A DNA stretch of 64,000 nucleotides from an uncultured Aquimarina sp. (GCA_947500545.1 CANMSO010000004.1:456166-520165), one strand, 5' to 3'. Positions 37,779 to 47,376 are shown, numbered from the stretch's first letter. Notes: generated by a model not told the origin, from the sequence alone. A program made the numbers and translations.

Positions 37779-39340
37779 GAAAAAAGTTTTACTTGATGTG
37801 CAGATTTTAGCAAATCATTTACAGTTTTAACGGGGTTAAAAGTGGTAAGTGGTACTTCAACAAATACACTAATCCAATTTGCCATTGCACCATTCCATAA
37901 TCCGGGAAGTTCTAATGCCTTTAAAACCTTACCATTCATACTTTTCTTAGTAATAAAACCTGCATCTGGGTCAACAAAATCAAGTAAATTGAATTTTTTT
38001 CCATTATAGTCACGTACTCCACAAACCAAATCCACAGGGTTAAAGTGAGTAGCACTACCAAGAATATCTTGTTGTCTTCGATCTCTTCTATTAATTTGTG
38101 GTGTTTCTATAATCTGTAAGATTAATCTTCCGTTCTCACGTTTAATCCAGAAAGGTCCTCCTCCTGGTTCGCCTTCATTAATTACCATTCCACATACTCG
38201 AATAGGCCTATTTAATGATTCTTTTAAAAACTGTAATTTATATTTATCAGAAAATTTGTCAAAATCCAAAGGTAATCTAACATTAAGTTGTTGAACCAGG
38301 AATTTTTTAATGTCTTTCAATTCTGCTTCTGTTGGATTTTTTTGATCTATAGCATTCAAAATCCTAAATACTTCATCCTGAATCTCTATTAATTTGCCTG
38401 CTAATATTTTTTTATATCCTGAAACCTCATCTTGATATTTGCGAACCACCACATTATCAATATTCTTGATGTAAACAATATCTGCATCCAAATCATTTAA
38501 GTTTTCAATCAAAGCTCCGTGACCTCCTGGTCTAAATAATAATGACCCATCTTCTTTTCTAAAAGGTTCATTCTCTTCAGTTACAGCAATCGTATCTGTT
38601 TCTGGTTTCTGAAAAGAATACGTAATACTAAAATTAGTATTGGTTTTCTCTTCTACTTTTTTCTTAATTCTCTCAAATTCATCTTTAAATGCTTCTAGAT
38701 GATCCTTGGAGATGGTGAAATGCAACTTAGAGTCGCCTTTATTGTTTTTATTGTATCCGGCAGCCTCATATAGGTGTTCTTCAAAGGATGTTGCTATGCT
38801 ATTAGCATATTTATGAAAAGGCAGCAAACCTTTAGGAAAATCTCCATAGTTCAGTCCTTTTTCTTTTAGCATCATTTCAACAAAGATATAAAGCTGTCTT
38901 CCTTCAGATAAAGATTCAAATTTTGGATATGCAGTTTTTACTTTTTCCATTACCGTTTCATAAAACGGAAACTTTTCTAACCCGATTAGAAAAAGACGAA
39001 TAGCATTTGCTTTTTCGTGGTTGGTATATGAATTCAAACTCTCTTTTTCACAATCATAATTATCCAAAAATCTAAATAAATCCTTGAACATACGAGTTGC
39101 TGCCCCAGATGCAGGCACAAACTTTATCGTATTCAGGTTTGAAGCTCTCGAGTCGTATAACTTGGTTAATTCGGATTGATAATGTTCTGAAAATTTTAAA
39201 ATACCATTATCCAATGTAGCCGCACTTCTTAATGCAACAAAAGGAATTTCTTTTTTAAAGATTTCTATTTGTGAAAGTACTTTATCTACGGTTAATCCTT
39301 TGGACTTAATCAACCTAACATCCTTGTCTGATATGTTCAC
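37775..39340 (-). CDS. DUF4301 family protein
   Basis: A 521-residue protein of the Bacteroidota-centred DUF4301 family. Two blocks look like those of nucleotidyltransferases acting on sugar phosphates: FVPASGAATRMFKDLF (about residues 73-88) and RPGGHGALIENLND (about 260-275) followed by IKNIDNVV. This suggests, but does not prove, a nucleotidyl transfer activity. It overlaps both neighbours by 4 bp, so it is translationally coupled in the pnuC-arfB operon. Confidence 0.82.
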   Translation of the reverse strand: MNISDKDVRLIKSKGLTVDKVLSQIEIFKKEIPFVALRSAATLDNGILKFSEHYQSELTKLYDSRASNLNTIKFVPASGAATRMFKDLFRFLDNYDCEKESLNSYTNHEKANAIRLFLIGLEKFPFYETVMEKVKTAYPKFESLSEGRQLYIFVEMMLKEKGLNYGDFPKGLLPFHKYANSIATSFEEHLYEAAGYNKNNKGDSKLHFTISKDHLEAFKDEFERIKKKVEEKTNTNFSITYSFQKPETDTIAVTEENEPFRKEDGSLLFRPGGHGALIENLNDLDADIVYIKNIDNVVVRKYQDEVSGYKKILAGKLIEIQDEVFRILNAIDQKNPTEAELKDIKKFLVQQLNVRLPLDFDKFSDKYKLQFLKESLNRPIRVCGMVINEGEPGGGPFWIKRENGRLILQIIETPQINRRDRRQQDILGSATHFNPVDLVCGVRDYNGKKFNLLDFVDPDAGFITKKSMNGKVLKALELPGLWNGAMANWISVFVEVPLTTFNPVKTVNDLLKSAHQVKLFS

Positions 39341-39906
39341 CTTTTTTCGTCTATTAATTGGTCTATAATTGTAATTGCCTTTTGCAAACGAGATGCTTGA
39401 TCTCCTTTTAATATGACATACTTAAGATTATGTTTTTCTAAAGATTCTTTAAACCGAAAAAACATAACCTCTCTCTCATGGGGTTTATCCCGAAGATCAT
39501 CAGAGATCCAAGGCGTGTCAATATAAGTCAAAAGATACAGATCATAAACATTTTCTGTTGAAATTTTATCGATACTTTCTGGCACCAATCCATCGTAATA
39601 AGCTTCAGAGTACACTTTTAACTCCATTAGGTTTGTATCACAAATAAGCACTTCATTAGCATTTTGGGCATACTCGTTTTCTAACTTTATTTGGCCTTCT
39701 GCAATCGGAAGAAGATCTTCATATACGCATACCTTCTTAGTCGTGTCCCACTTCTTCTGAAGATATTCTCTCATATATTCTGGAACCCACTTCGTTTTAT
39801 AATGCACTGCCAGCTGCTTAGATAATGTAGTTTTACCTGTAGATTCTGGGCCAAACAACACTATTTTTATGCAGTCACTAGTTTGTTGTCTAAGCTTTTC
39901 TTCCAT
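39337..39906 (-). CDS. NadR-like P-loop kinase
   Basis: A 189-residue ATP-binding protein. The P-loop is GPESTGKTTLS (about residues 18-28), followed by VPEYMREYLQ (about 40-49), and DTNLMELKVYSE, which resemble the ribosylnicotinamide kinase domain of NadR. It would phosphorylate nicotinamide riboside to NMN, matching the PnuC transporter gene that overlaps it by 40 bp. The nucleotidylyltransferase half of NadR is absent. Confidence 0.85.
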   Translation of the reverse strand: MEEKLRQQTSDCIKIVLFGPESTGKTTLSKQLAVHYKTKWVPEYMREYLQKKWDTTKKVCVYEDLLPIAEGQIKLENEYAQNANEVLICDTNLMELKVYSEAYYDGLVPESIDKISTENVYDLYLLTYIDTPWISDDLRDKPHEREVMFFRFKESLEKHNLKYVILKGDQASRLQKAITIIDQLIDEKR

Positions 39907-40505
39907 GCTAAATATCCAAAAATTGCCATAATAGTAAACAATACATATTGAAAACTAGTAAATGTAAATCCTTTATAAAAATATAATGGTACTGAAATAA
40001 TATCTCCAATGATCCAAAAAATCCAGTTTTCAATTTTCCGTCTTGCCATCAGCCACATCCCTACAAAAAATATCGCTGTTGTTAATGTATCTACATAAGC
40101 GGTCCAGTCATTCCATTTGTCAAAAGTTATATAAACTACGTAAACAAAAATCAAGGTTGCTATAAAAATCAAAACTTCGACTATTTTCTCCATCGATGTC
40201 GTTCTTGAAATTGGAGTAACATGCGTTTCATCCACTTTTCGAGTCCACACATACCAACCATAAATACTCATTATAAAATAGTATGCGTTGATCATCATAT
40301 CTCCCAACAAGGCCCATTTCAAAAGTAAATATACATAGATTGCGGTACTTATAATCCCAGTTGGATATACCCAAATCTTATTAAACCAAGCAAAGAATAC
40401 ACTCGCAATACCAAATAGAACAGCAATAATCTCAAGTGTTATATACAGCGTCGAATATTCTGCATATTGTCCGAAGAAAAAATCAAAAATTTGGCTCATA
40501 ATCAC
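39867..40505 (-). CDS. pnuC: PnuC-type vitamin transporter
   Basis: A 212-residue protein with seven or eight predicted helices and the PnuC hallmark NAYYFIMSIYGWYVWTRK (about residues 75-92), plus WVYPTGIISTAIYVYLL earlier. PnuC moves nicotinamide riboside by facilitated diffusion, and a kinase traps it inside. In Bacteroidota some relatives (PnuT) carry thiamine. The upstream overlapping gene encodes a thiamine-binding-type protein, so the substrate is uncertain. No TPP riboswitch was seen before this operon. Confidence 0.88.
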   Translation of the reverse strand: MIMSQIFDFFFGQYAEYSTLYITLEIIAVLFGIASVFFAWFNKIWVYPTGIISTAIYVYLLLKWALLGDMMINAYYFIMSIYGWYVWTRKVDETHVTPISRTTSMEKIVEVLIFIATLIFVYVVYITFDKWNDWTAYVDTLTTAIFFVGMWLMARRKIENWIFWIIGDIISVPLYFYKGFTFTSFQYVLFTIMAIFGYLAWKKSLDNKLVTA

Positions 40506-40743
40506 TTCTATTGCTTTTTACCATTTTCATGTATACCAAAACATGATCCATATCACCAAAGGCATTTTTGATTTCTTGAGTCAAAAACGACATTACCTTA
40601 TCATATTCTCCGTAAACTTGTGTGCTTAATGGGTTTTCCAGAATTGTAAATTCTGAAGCTCGTAATCGTTTTATAAAACGAATAATATGCTCCTCATAAT
40701 CGTTTTGGAGTGGAGTTAGGGTAAGTTCGATTGATACTTGCAT
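40483..40743 (-). CDS. YkoF/MTH1187-type thiamine-binding protein
   Basis: An 86-residue protein of the Thiamine_BP (MTH1187/YkoF) family, with the pattern VSIELTLTPLQNDYEE at the N-terminus, FTILENPLSTQVYGEYDKVM in the middle and IKNAFG near the end. Family members bind thiamine or HMP as small dimers or tetramers. It is the first gene of a five-gene operon and overlaps pnuC by 23 bp. Confidence 0.8.
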   Translation of the reverse strand: MQVSIELTLTPLQNDYEEHIIRFIKRLRASEFTILENPLSTQVYGEYDKVMSFLTQEIKNAFGDMDHVLVYMKMVKSNRSDYEPNF

Positions 40744-40852
40744 GAATGTCTAAGGTTTTCAGAAGTACGAAGGTAAGTAATGTGGGTAACTTAAAACATA
40801 AGTGCTAAATTAATTTATCTAATACTTAGGTCAGGATTGTAGAAATTATGAA

Positions 40853-41494
40853 TTATAACTCAGGTGCAGGTATTGCATATACGCAAGTATAGCCTTCAAA
40901 CTCTATAAAAGACAAATCATAATGACTCATTTTATCTTCGTAATAAATCGTACCATAAACAAAAGGGTAGTCTAATGTAAAAGCAGGAACATGAATATGT
41001 TCTTGAAAACTTAGTCCCGCAGTTGCATACAATTTATACAACGACTCTTTACTTCCCCAGATTACTGTTAACGCCCTAATTCTCTCTAAATCTTGCTTTT
41101 CGATATATTCATTTTCTATAACGCTAACAAATTTATGAGATATCAGCTGGATTTTCTCACGTTGCTTTTCTATGTCGATACCCACGTGATTATCACTAAT
41201 TATGATCCCTGAAAACTCAAAAGAATGGGTGATCGAAATTTGTTTTCCGTCTTTAAGATGTGGTTTCCCAAATTCATCATAGAATAAGTCATGGTCGGTA
41301 TACCCAGTAACTGCCAATAAATGCCGTACACTCATAAAACCTCTGCGGTGCATTTCAGATTTCATGCTATCCACTCGGCTTTGGCAATGTGATGTTAATT
41401 CTATTCCTTCACAAAGAGACTCATAGGACTCTTCGATCTTCCAAATCAACACATTAGTGGTTTCGTCTACTGTTATAGTTTTGTAAAGAGGCAT
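40853..41494 (-). CDS. 4'-phosphopantetheinyl transferase
   Basis: A 213-residue Sfp-type transferase. The magnesium-binding motifs are VGIDIEKQ (about residue 100-107) and WGSKESLYKL (about 150-159). It moves phosphopantetheine from CoA to a carrier protein serine. It is divergently transcribed from ahcY. No carrier-protein gene is next to it, so it may serve fatty-acid ACP or secondary metabolism. Confidence 0.88.
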   Translation of the reverse strand: MPLYKTITVDETTNVLIWKIEESYESLCEGIELTSHCQSRVDSMKSEMHRRGFMSVRHLLAVTGYTDHDLFYDEFGKPHLKDGKQISITHSFEFSGIIISDNHVGIDIEKQREKIQLISHKFVSVIENEYIEKQDLERIRALTVIWGSKESLYKLYATAGLSFQEHIHVPAFTLDYPFVYGTIYYEDKMSHYDLSFIEFEGYTCVYAIPAPEL

Positions 41495-41516
41495 TTAGAT
41501 TCTTAAAGTTATTACG

Positions 41517-41525
41517 TACCTTTGC
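41517..41525 (+). promoter_or_regulatory. Candidate -7 box of ahcY
   Basis: TACCTTTGC matches TAnnTTTG plus the common following C and lies 105 bp upstream of the ahcY ATG. No clear TTG is found at the -33 position. Confidence 0.5.
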
Positions 41526-41629
41526 AAACTGAAATTCGAGGAATTGCAACCTTGTTTTTCGAAGAACGAATTTAGAACAATTTAGTGCCAAATACCAAAT
41601 CGCACTTGATAAACATAAAATTAACTACT

Positions 41630-42946
41630 ATGAGTACCAAAACAGTACCTTATGTTCCTTTCAAAGTGAAAGATATTTCATTAGCTGCCTGGGGAAGAAA
41701 AGAAATCGAATTAGCTGAAGCAGAAATGCCAGGGCTTATGTCATTACGTGAAGAATATAAAGACGAGCAACCTCTTAAAGGAGCTCGTATTGCAGGTTGT
41801 CTTCATATGACCATACAGACTGCTGTGCTGATTGAAACATTAAAAGCACTTGGAGCAGAAGTTACCTGGAGTTCTTGTAATATTTTCTCAACTCAAGATC
41901 AAGCAGCAGCAGCTATTGCTGATACAGGTATCCCAGTATATGCCTGGAAGGGAATGAACGAAGAAGAATTTGACTGGTGTATCGAGCAAACCTTATTTTT
42001 TGGAGAGGACCGCCAGCCACTCAATATGATTCTTGACGATGGTGGAGACCTAACTAATATGGTACTTGACAGATATCCAGAATTGGTTGATGGGATCAAA
42101 GGTTTATCTGAAGAGACTACTACTGGTGTGCACCGTTTATATGAGAGAATGAAAAACGGAACGTTACCTATGCCAGCTATTAATGTAAATGATTCTGTAA
42201 CCAAATCTAAGTTTGATAATAAATACGGTTGTCGTGAGAGTGCAGTAGATGCTATCCGAAGAGCAACAGATACAATGCTTGCAGGAAAACAAGTAGTTGT
42301 TTGTGGATATGGTGATGTTGGTAAAGGTACTGCGGCTTCTTTTAGAGGTGCTGGATCTATTGTTACTGTAACTGAAATCGATCCTATATGTGCTTTACAA
42401 GCAGCAATGGATGGTTTTGAAGTAAAGAAACTAGAAACTGTAATCGGTAAAGCAGATGTAGTAATTACTACAACAGGAAACAAAGATATTGTACAAGGAC
42501 AGCACTTTAAAGCATTAAAGGATAAAGCTATTGTATGTAATATTGGGCATTTTGACAATGAGATTGATATGGCCTGGTTAAATGGTAACTACGGAAACAC
42601 CAAAGATGAGATCAAGCCGCAAGTTGATAAATATACTATTGACGGAAAAGATATCATTATTTTAGCCGAAGGGCGCTTGGTAAATCTTGGTTGTGCTACA
42701 GGACACCCTAGTTTTGTAATGAGTAACTCATTTACAAATCAAACATTAGCACAAATCGAGCTTTGGAAAAATTCTGAAAACTATAAGAACGAAGTATATA
42801 TGCTACCTAAACACCTTGATGAGAAAGTTGCAAAATTGCATTTGGCACGTCTTGGTGTAGAATTAGAAACTTTAAGAGAAGATCAAGCAGAATATATTGG
42901 TGTTACGGTTGAAGGTCCATTTAAACCAGAATATTACAGGTACTAA
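41630..42946 (+). CDS. ahcY: Adenosylhomocysteinase
   Basis: A 438-residue enzyme with the two AdoHcy hydrolase signatures: [14 protein letters not shown] (about residues 84-97) and [22 protein letters not shown] (about 220-243), and the C-terminal KPEYYRY. It splits S-adenosylhomocysteine to adenosine and homocysteine using a bound NAD, relieving product inhibition of methyltransferases. The start is the ATG before [14 protein letters not shown]; a GTG 45 bp upstream would add an unmatched tail. Confidence 0.96.
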   Translation: MSTKTVPYVPFKVKDISLAAWGRKEIELAEAEMPGLMSLREEYKDEQPLKGARIAGCLHMTIQTAVLIETLKALGAEVTWSSCNIFSTQDQAAAAIADTGIPVYAWKGMNEEEFDWCIEQTLFFGEDRQPLNMILDDGGDLTNMVLDRYPELVDGIKGLSEETTTGVHRLYERMKNGTLPMPAINVNDSVTKSKFDNKYGCRESAVDAIRRATDTMLAGKQVVVCGYGDVGKGTAASFRGAGSIVTVTEIDPICALQAAMDGFEVKKLETVIGKADVVITTTGNKDIVQGQHFKALKDKAIVCNIGHFDNEIDMAWLNGNYGNTKDEIKPQVDKYTIDGKDIIILAEGRLVNLGCATGHPSFVMSNSFTNQTLAQIELWKNSENYKNEVYMLPKHLDEKVAKLHLARLGVELETLREDQAEYIGVTVEGPFKPEYYRY

Positions 42947-42969
42947 ACTTAAATTGTTAGACCATAAAT

Positions 42970-43010
42970 AAAAAACCCTTGTCTTAAACGATAAGGGTTT
43001 TCTTTTTTTA
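42970..43010 (+). terminator. Terminator of ahcY
   Basis: AAAACCCTT pairs with AAGGGTTTT, extended by GTC/GAT, and is followed by a T-run. Confidence 0.8.
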
Positions 43011-43018
43011 CATTTATA

Positions 43019-43354
43019 TCATTTACTCTTCCTAAAAATATAACTCATCCAAACCGGGTCGTTTTCTTCAGAAACTATTGATTGCCTATCCACAAATTCC
43101 CAATTAGCCGCATTCATATAGTTAAGTAAATCGGAAGTATTTACCAGTTTTTCTAACTGCTTAATTGTGATTTGTTTTCCTTCTAAGGATTTTTGCTCTT
43201 CTACTTTTATGCGCTTCACTTTTCCGCTGTTATTGGCTTTTTGAATTACAATTACCTCTAGATAATCATACTTAGGAATGTCCTGCGATTTTGCATCAAA
43301 AGTGGTTAATGTCATGAAAGCACAACATAAAACACTAATAATTAAAGTTTTCAT
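43019..43354 (-). CDS. Small secreted protein of unknown function
   Basis: A 111-residue protein with a signal peptide (residues 1-23, cut near AKSQ). The mature part has a beta-alpha pattern and no motif I recognise (YDYLEVIVIQKANNSGKVKRI). It is common for flavobacteria to have many such small exported proteins. It converges with ahcY. Confidence 0.68.
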   Translation of the reverse strand: MKTLIISVLCCAFMTLTTFDAKSQDIPKYDYLEVIVIQKANNSGKVKRIKVEEQKSLEGKQITIKQLEKLVNTSDLLNYMNAANWEFVDRQSIVSEENDPVWMSYIFRKSK

Positions 43355-43420
43355 ATAAATTGATTTGGTTTATGACTCTGTTGAAGTAAATTTAGACAAT
43401 TAGTTTAATCAAACCGAGAA

Positions 43421-44035
43421 ATGAAATTAATAATACAAATACTTCTAATCTTTCTGCTCTTCATTTCAAAAGGTTTTGGACAGACCAAAAAAGATATTAA
43501 AAACATAAAAGAAAAGTATTACTTGATTACAGAAATGTTAGAACAAGATAAACTTACAATGTTAGCAATGGAAAGCAAATGTAATAGACAGACCGATACT
43601 TTCTTGAAATTTTATTATAATAACAACTCCTTAGTATATATGCAGCATAGCTATGGTCAGGGACATGACAGCTATACCAATCACTATTATATTAATGATC
43701 ATAAATTAATCTTTTATTTCTCTGAATATGCATCGTGGATTTGGAATTATGAGTGCGCTCCTGAAGAGCAAGGGTTTACCAATGAAATTTGGACATATGA
43801 AGAAGAAAGAATTTATTTCAACAATAAAACACCTATAAAATGTCTCTATAAAACATATACAGAAAGATCTGTCGACCAGCCTTATGATAGTGAGGTCGAA
43901 CTATCAGATACTGTAAAGAATAAAGAGAAAGATTGTGATGTAGTCTTAATGGAACAAGTAATGAAGAAATACACACAACTTGTTGATATTCAAAAAAACG
44001 AGAATCAGAACATTTGTGATATAAGTTTAGATTAA
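43421..44035 (+). CDS. Secreted protein of unknown function
   Basis: A 204-residue protein with a signal peptide (residues 1-20, ending SKGFGQ). It has several aromatic residues and two cysteines near the middle (about residues 47 and 110). No family recognised. It ends 22 bp before a strong bidirectional terminator. Confidence 0.68.
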   Translation: MKLIIQILLIFLLFISKGFGQTKKDIKNIKEKYYLITEMLEQDKLTMLAMESKCNRQTDTFLKFYYNNNSLVYMQHSYGQGHDSYTNHYYINDHKLIFYFSEYASWIWNYECAPEEQGFTNEIWTYEEERIYFNNKTPIKCLYKTYTERSVDQPYDSEVELSDTVKNKEKDCDVVLMEQVMKKYTQLVDIQKNENQNICDISLD

Positions 44036-44057
44036 ACCCTTACATGTTTTTAGAAAT

Positions 44058-44094
44058 AAAAAAACCCTCTTCAAAATTGAAGAGGGTTTTTTTA
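44058..44094. terminator. Bidirectional terminator
   Basis: AAAAACCCTCTTCAA pairs with TTGAAGAGGGTTTTT. It lies between the converging genes 43421-44035 and 44111-44692. Confidence 0.85.
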
Positions 44095-44110
44095 TTATAT
44101 AATTCTAATC

Positions 44111-44692
44111 TTATTCCGTTTCGGCGACTAAGCAGTTTTCGTACAGAGCCACTTTATTTTGGATAAGTGCTAAACCTTCTGCTCTTGAAACCATAGGGTC
44201 AATTTTAACTTTTTCGCCTTCTGGTAAATGCACTACATAAAAACCATTTTCAAAAGAAGATAACTTTATTACTTCACCATTTGGCTTAATGGCACTCCAT
44301 GATTTTTGTGAAGGACTATACACCAAATCTAATTTTTCACCTTTTCTCTTTCCATCAATTACTTTTATCTGAAATCTATTTTTTGTAGCGGTCATTTCAA
44401 AAGTACTTCCATCTTTTTCTACTATTTGAGTTTCTCGATCATCATCATTCATTGCTAATGGGTTGGAGCCACTCCAGAATTCTATTACATTAAAAATGAG
44501 CACATCACCAATAAAAAAAAGGCCATAAACCGGTATAATATTCAATACCCAGAAAATTAAGTTATCCAAAAATTTACTATCGGTTAATCCATCGTTCCAA
44601 TCTCTTAGCCCATTAAATGCAGAAAAAGACCCAAGACAACTTGAAAATAAAACTGATACCGATAATAAAGTGCAAATTGCTAGTTTTTTCAT
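44111..44692 (-). CDS. DUF3332 family lipoprotein
   Basis: A 193-residue protein with a lipobox (FSSCLGS, Cys near residue 19) followed by the DUF3332 hallmark SFSAFNGLRDWNDGLTDSKF and two hydrophobic segments (about 44-62 and 68-85). The start is the ATG giving MKKLAICTLL; a TTG three codons upstream is less likely. Function unknown. Confidence 0.85.
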   Translation of the reverse strand: MKKLAICTLLSVSVLFSSCLGSFSAFNGLRDWNDGLTDSKFLDNLIFWVLNIIPVYGLFFIGDVLIFNVIEFWSGSNPLAMNDDDRETQIVEKDGSTFEMTATKNRFQIKVIDGKRKGEKLDLVYSPSQKSWSAIKPNGEVIKLSSFENGFYVVHLPEGEKVKIDPMVSRAEGLALIQNKVALYENCLVAETE

Positions 44693-44792
44693 AATAATCA
44701 AATTTTAAAGTTCCCTTAAAAATAAGGGTACTTTTCAAAAAAAAATAACTCTTATGAAATAATTGTGAATCAATTTCTTGAAGTAAAAAATA

Positions 44793-44827
44793 AAAAAAAC
44801 CCTTTTCAAAATTGAAAAGGGTTTTTA
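44793..44827 (-). terminator. Terminator of rplU-rpmA
   Basis: AAAACCCTTTTCAA pairs with TTGAAAAGGGTTTT; it lies 23 bp downstream of the rpmA stop codon. Confidence 0.85.
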
Positions 44828-44849
44828 AAATTATAAAGGAACAATCTCT

Positions 44850-45110
44850 TTATGCTTCAAATGGAATTATTGAAACATAAGACTTATTGTCTTTCTTTTT
44901 TGTAAACTTTACCATACCATCCACTTTAGCGTGTAGTGTATGATCTTTACCAGCGTATACATTTTCGCCTGGTTTGTGGGCTGTACCTCTTTGTCTTACA
45001 ATGATGTTACCAGCCACGGCAGCTTGACCACCAAATATCTTTACACCTAAGCGTTTCGATTCTGATTCTCTACCGTTTTTCGAACTACCAACTCCTTTTT
45101 TATGAGCCAT
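44850..45110 (-). CDS. rpmA: 50S ribosomal protein L27
   Basis: An 86-residue L27 protein. The N-terminus [23 protein letters not shown] is typical, with IIVRQRGT (about residues 36-43) and [12 protein letters not shown] (about 53-64). L27 reaches into the peptidyl-transferase centre. It follows rplU by 53 bp, the standard pair. Confidence 0.98.
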   Translation of the reverse strand: MAHKKGVGSSKNGRESESKRLGVKIFGGQAAVAGNIIVRQRGTAHKPGENVYAGKDHTLHAKVDGMVKFTKKKDNKSYVSIIPFEA

Positions 45111-45163
45111 TTTCTTTCGGTTTTATATTGTTAATACTTACAGGGTATATCCTGCCGTTTATA

Positions 45164-45736
45164 TTATCCTTGTAAAGCTGCTATTAGCTCTGCTTTCTTC
45201 ATAGAAGAAATACCAGAAATCCCTTTAGCTTTAGCCATATCTTTCAATTCGGCTACTGTCTTAGAACTTAAGTCCTCTGCACTAGCTTTTGGCTTAGCTT
45301 CTTTCTTTGGAGCTGCTGCTTTAGTTTCTGTTTTTGGCTCAGCTTTCTTTGGAGCTGCCGCTTTAACTTCTGCTTTTGGCTCAGCTTTTTTAGCTGCTGC
45401 CTTTGGAGCTGCTTTCTTAGCTCCAGAAGTTACAATGCTTTCAATTACTATTTCAGTAAGAGATTGACGGTGACCATTTTTAACGCGGTATCCTTTACGT
45501 CTCTTCTTCTTGAAAACAATAACTTTATCACCTTTTAGGTGTCTCGTGATTTTTGCTCCTACTTGAGCTCCATCTATAGCTGGGGCGCCTAAAGTAACTT
45601 TATCTCCATCTGCAGCAAGAAGAACTTTATCGAAAGAAACTTTGTCTCCTTCTTCTCCTGCTAAACGATGAACAAATACTTTTTGGTCTTTTGCAACCTT
45701 AAATTGCTGCCCTGCTATCTCTACAATTGCGTACAT
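45164..45736 (-). CDS. rplU: 50S ribosomal protein L21 with C-terminal extension
   Basis: A 190-residue protein. Residues 1-104 are a complete L21 (MYAIVEIAGQQFKVAKDQ ... KKKRRKGYRVKNGHRQ). This is followed by a lysine/alanine/glutamate/proline-rich linker (about 107-150) and a C-terminal domain of about 38 residues (TVAELKDMAKAKGISGI ... KKAELIAAL) that resembles a SAP/Rho-N-type nucleic-acid-binding helix pair. Typical L21 is about 103 residues. The extension is known in Bacteroidota; its role is unclear. Confidence 0.96.
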   Translation of the reverse strand: MYAIVEIAGQQFKVAKDQKVFVHRLAGEEGDKVSFDKVLLAADGDKVTLGAPAIDGAQVGAKITRHLKGDKVIVFKKKRRKGYRVKNGHRQSLTEIVIESIVTSGAKKAAPKAAAKKAEPKAEVKAAAPKKAEPKTETKAAAPKKEAKPKASAEDLSSKTVAELKDMAKAKGISGISSMKKAELIAALQG

Positions 45737-45837
45737 AGCGTAACGTTTAATTAATTAGTTTTTAAATAAAAGAACTACACCTATTTTTTCAATAGGCGGG
45801 TGCAAATATACTGCTAATTAATTAAATGACAAATATT

Positions 45838-46311
45838 TTAGGCCTCTACAGTGGATGAATTATGATTTTTTTTTGGATTCCAACTTTCCTTGAATAGTTG
45901 CATAAAAGACAATGTTAAGACAAATGTAGTGGCAAACCCCATAATTGCGGCGATAAACACTACAATACCTACGCCCACATGATAATGAGAACTCCAGTTT
46001 GCCAACATCTCTGGTAAGAAACTTGTATTGATGTTAGTAACATATATAGCGAAGAAAATTGTAAAAATAAGAGTAGCATTAAACCCTGTAAACAGGCCAG
46101 CCATAAATCCTTTTTGATAATTAAAGTCGCCTCCTTTTTCTTTCTTATAGTTTTTCATAGCGGTATACAAACCAAATGCAACAATGATACCATTACCTAA
46201 ACTAAAAACAGGATTGGTTTGAACCCCAATTAAAGAAAGGATTAAAAAATATGCAATCAGTCCTGCAGCAACCAAGACACCATATTTAACAGGAATAGTA
46301 GACTTTTTCAT
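45838..46311 (-). CDS. DUF4199 membrane protein
   Basis: A 157-residue protein with four predicted helices and the pattern YTAMKNYKKEKGGDFNYQKGFMAGLFTG (about residues 49-76) typical of DUF4199. It is found in Bacteroidota only, and its function is not known. It is monocistronic. Confidence 0.85.
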   Translation of the reverse strand: MKKSTIPVKYGVLVAAGLIAYFLILSLIGVQTNPVFSLGNGIIVAFGLYTAMKNYKKEKGGDFNYQKGFMAGLFTGFNATLIFTIFFAIYVTNINTSFLPEMLANWSSHYHVGVGIVVFIAAIMGFATTFVLTLSFMQLFKESWNPKKNHNSSTVEA

Positions 46312-46408
46312 AATTACTCTCTTTAAAATTCTTACTTAAAAGTATGAAAATTAAGAGTTCTTTAACCTTAAAAGCTTGTTAATTTATTGTTTAGCAGGCT
46401 TTTGGAAA

Positions 46409-47284
46409 CTACCTGCTTTTATTGGTAAGATATACACCAAAAATAATAACACAAGAAGCTAATAGTTGATATAACGAGAATTTCTCACCATCCCACAGCC
46501 CCCATATCAATGCAATAATAGGCATTAAATAGGTGACAGAGCTTGCAAATACAGGTGTGCTCATTTGAACCAATTTGTTGAACATTATTTTAGCAATCCC
46601 TGTTCCAAATACCGCCAAAATAGCCATATACATAATGCTTGACTGTATAGCTTTATCCGATGCTATTTCGATGTTAAAAAAACCAGAAAAATAAAGTACA
46701 ATAAATGCTGGAATAATAAGTATTACAAAATTACCATTCGCAATTGCCATTGGTGAGATATGTTGTAGATGACGTTTGATTATATTTACATTAATCCCAT
46801 AACCCAATGTGGCAATAATAACTAAAAACGCGTATCCATAATTTTGATCAGGATTAATGATAGACCCTTCCCAAATCAATCCTACACTACCAACTAAACC
46901 AATAATCACACCAATAAGTTGATTTTTGTTAAAATGAATTGAGAATAATAAAATTCCTAAAACAAATGTAATTAAAGGAGTAAGGGAATTGAGTATGGAT
47001 GTAATCCCGCTGTCTATTTCGGTTTCTGCAAAAGCAAACAAAAAAGCCGGAATAAAAGTTCCTACAAATGCAGAAATAGCAATCCATTTCCATTCAGTAC
47101 CTTGTATGGTTTTTATGCTTTTAAAACCTATTAAAAACAAAAATATAGCTGCAAACGCAGTTCTTAAAGCTCCTAATTGCATTGGAGTTAACCCAATCAA
47201 TGACTTTTTAATTAGAATAAATGAACTCCCCCAAACCAGTGATAATATGATAAGGTAAATCCATTTTGTTTTGGTATTTTGCAT
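46409..47284 (-). CDS. EamA-type drug/metabolite transporter
   Basis: A 291-residue protein with ten helices arranged as two EamA halves. The first begins IYLIILSLVWGSSFILIKKSL, a family hallmark; the second includes ALIWGLWDGEKF near residue 260. It should export or import small metabolites; the substrate cannot be told. Confidence 0.9.
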   Translation of the reverse strand: MQNTKTKWIYLIILSLVWGSSFILIKKSLIGLTPMQLGALRTAFAAIFLFLIGFKSIKTIQGTEWKWIAISAFVGTFIPAFLFAFAETEIDSGITSILNSLTPLITFVLGILLFSIHFNKNQLIGVIIGLVGSVGLIWEGSIINPDQNYGYAFLVIIATLGYGINVNIIKRHLQHISPMAIANGNFVILIIPAFIVLYFSGFFNIEIASDKAIQSSIMYMAILAVFGTGIAKIMFNKLVQMSTPVFASSVTYLMPIIALIWGLWDGEKFSLYQLLASCVIIFGVYLTNKSR

Positions 47285-47376
47285 TTTCCCGAAGTATGTT
47301 GCAAAAATGACAAAATTATAATTCTACCAAAATAGTTTTAGAAGAAATTAACTATCGTAAACTTATTAATTAGACA

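Noticed and set aside
41899..42558. A 219-codon minus-strand frame inside ahcY
   Set aside because: It is antisense to a highly conserved enzyme, and its composition is typical of shadow frames.
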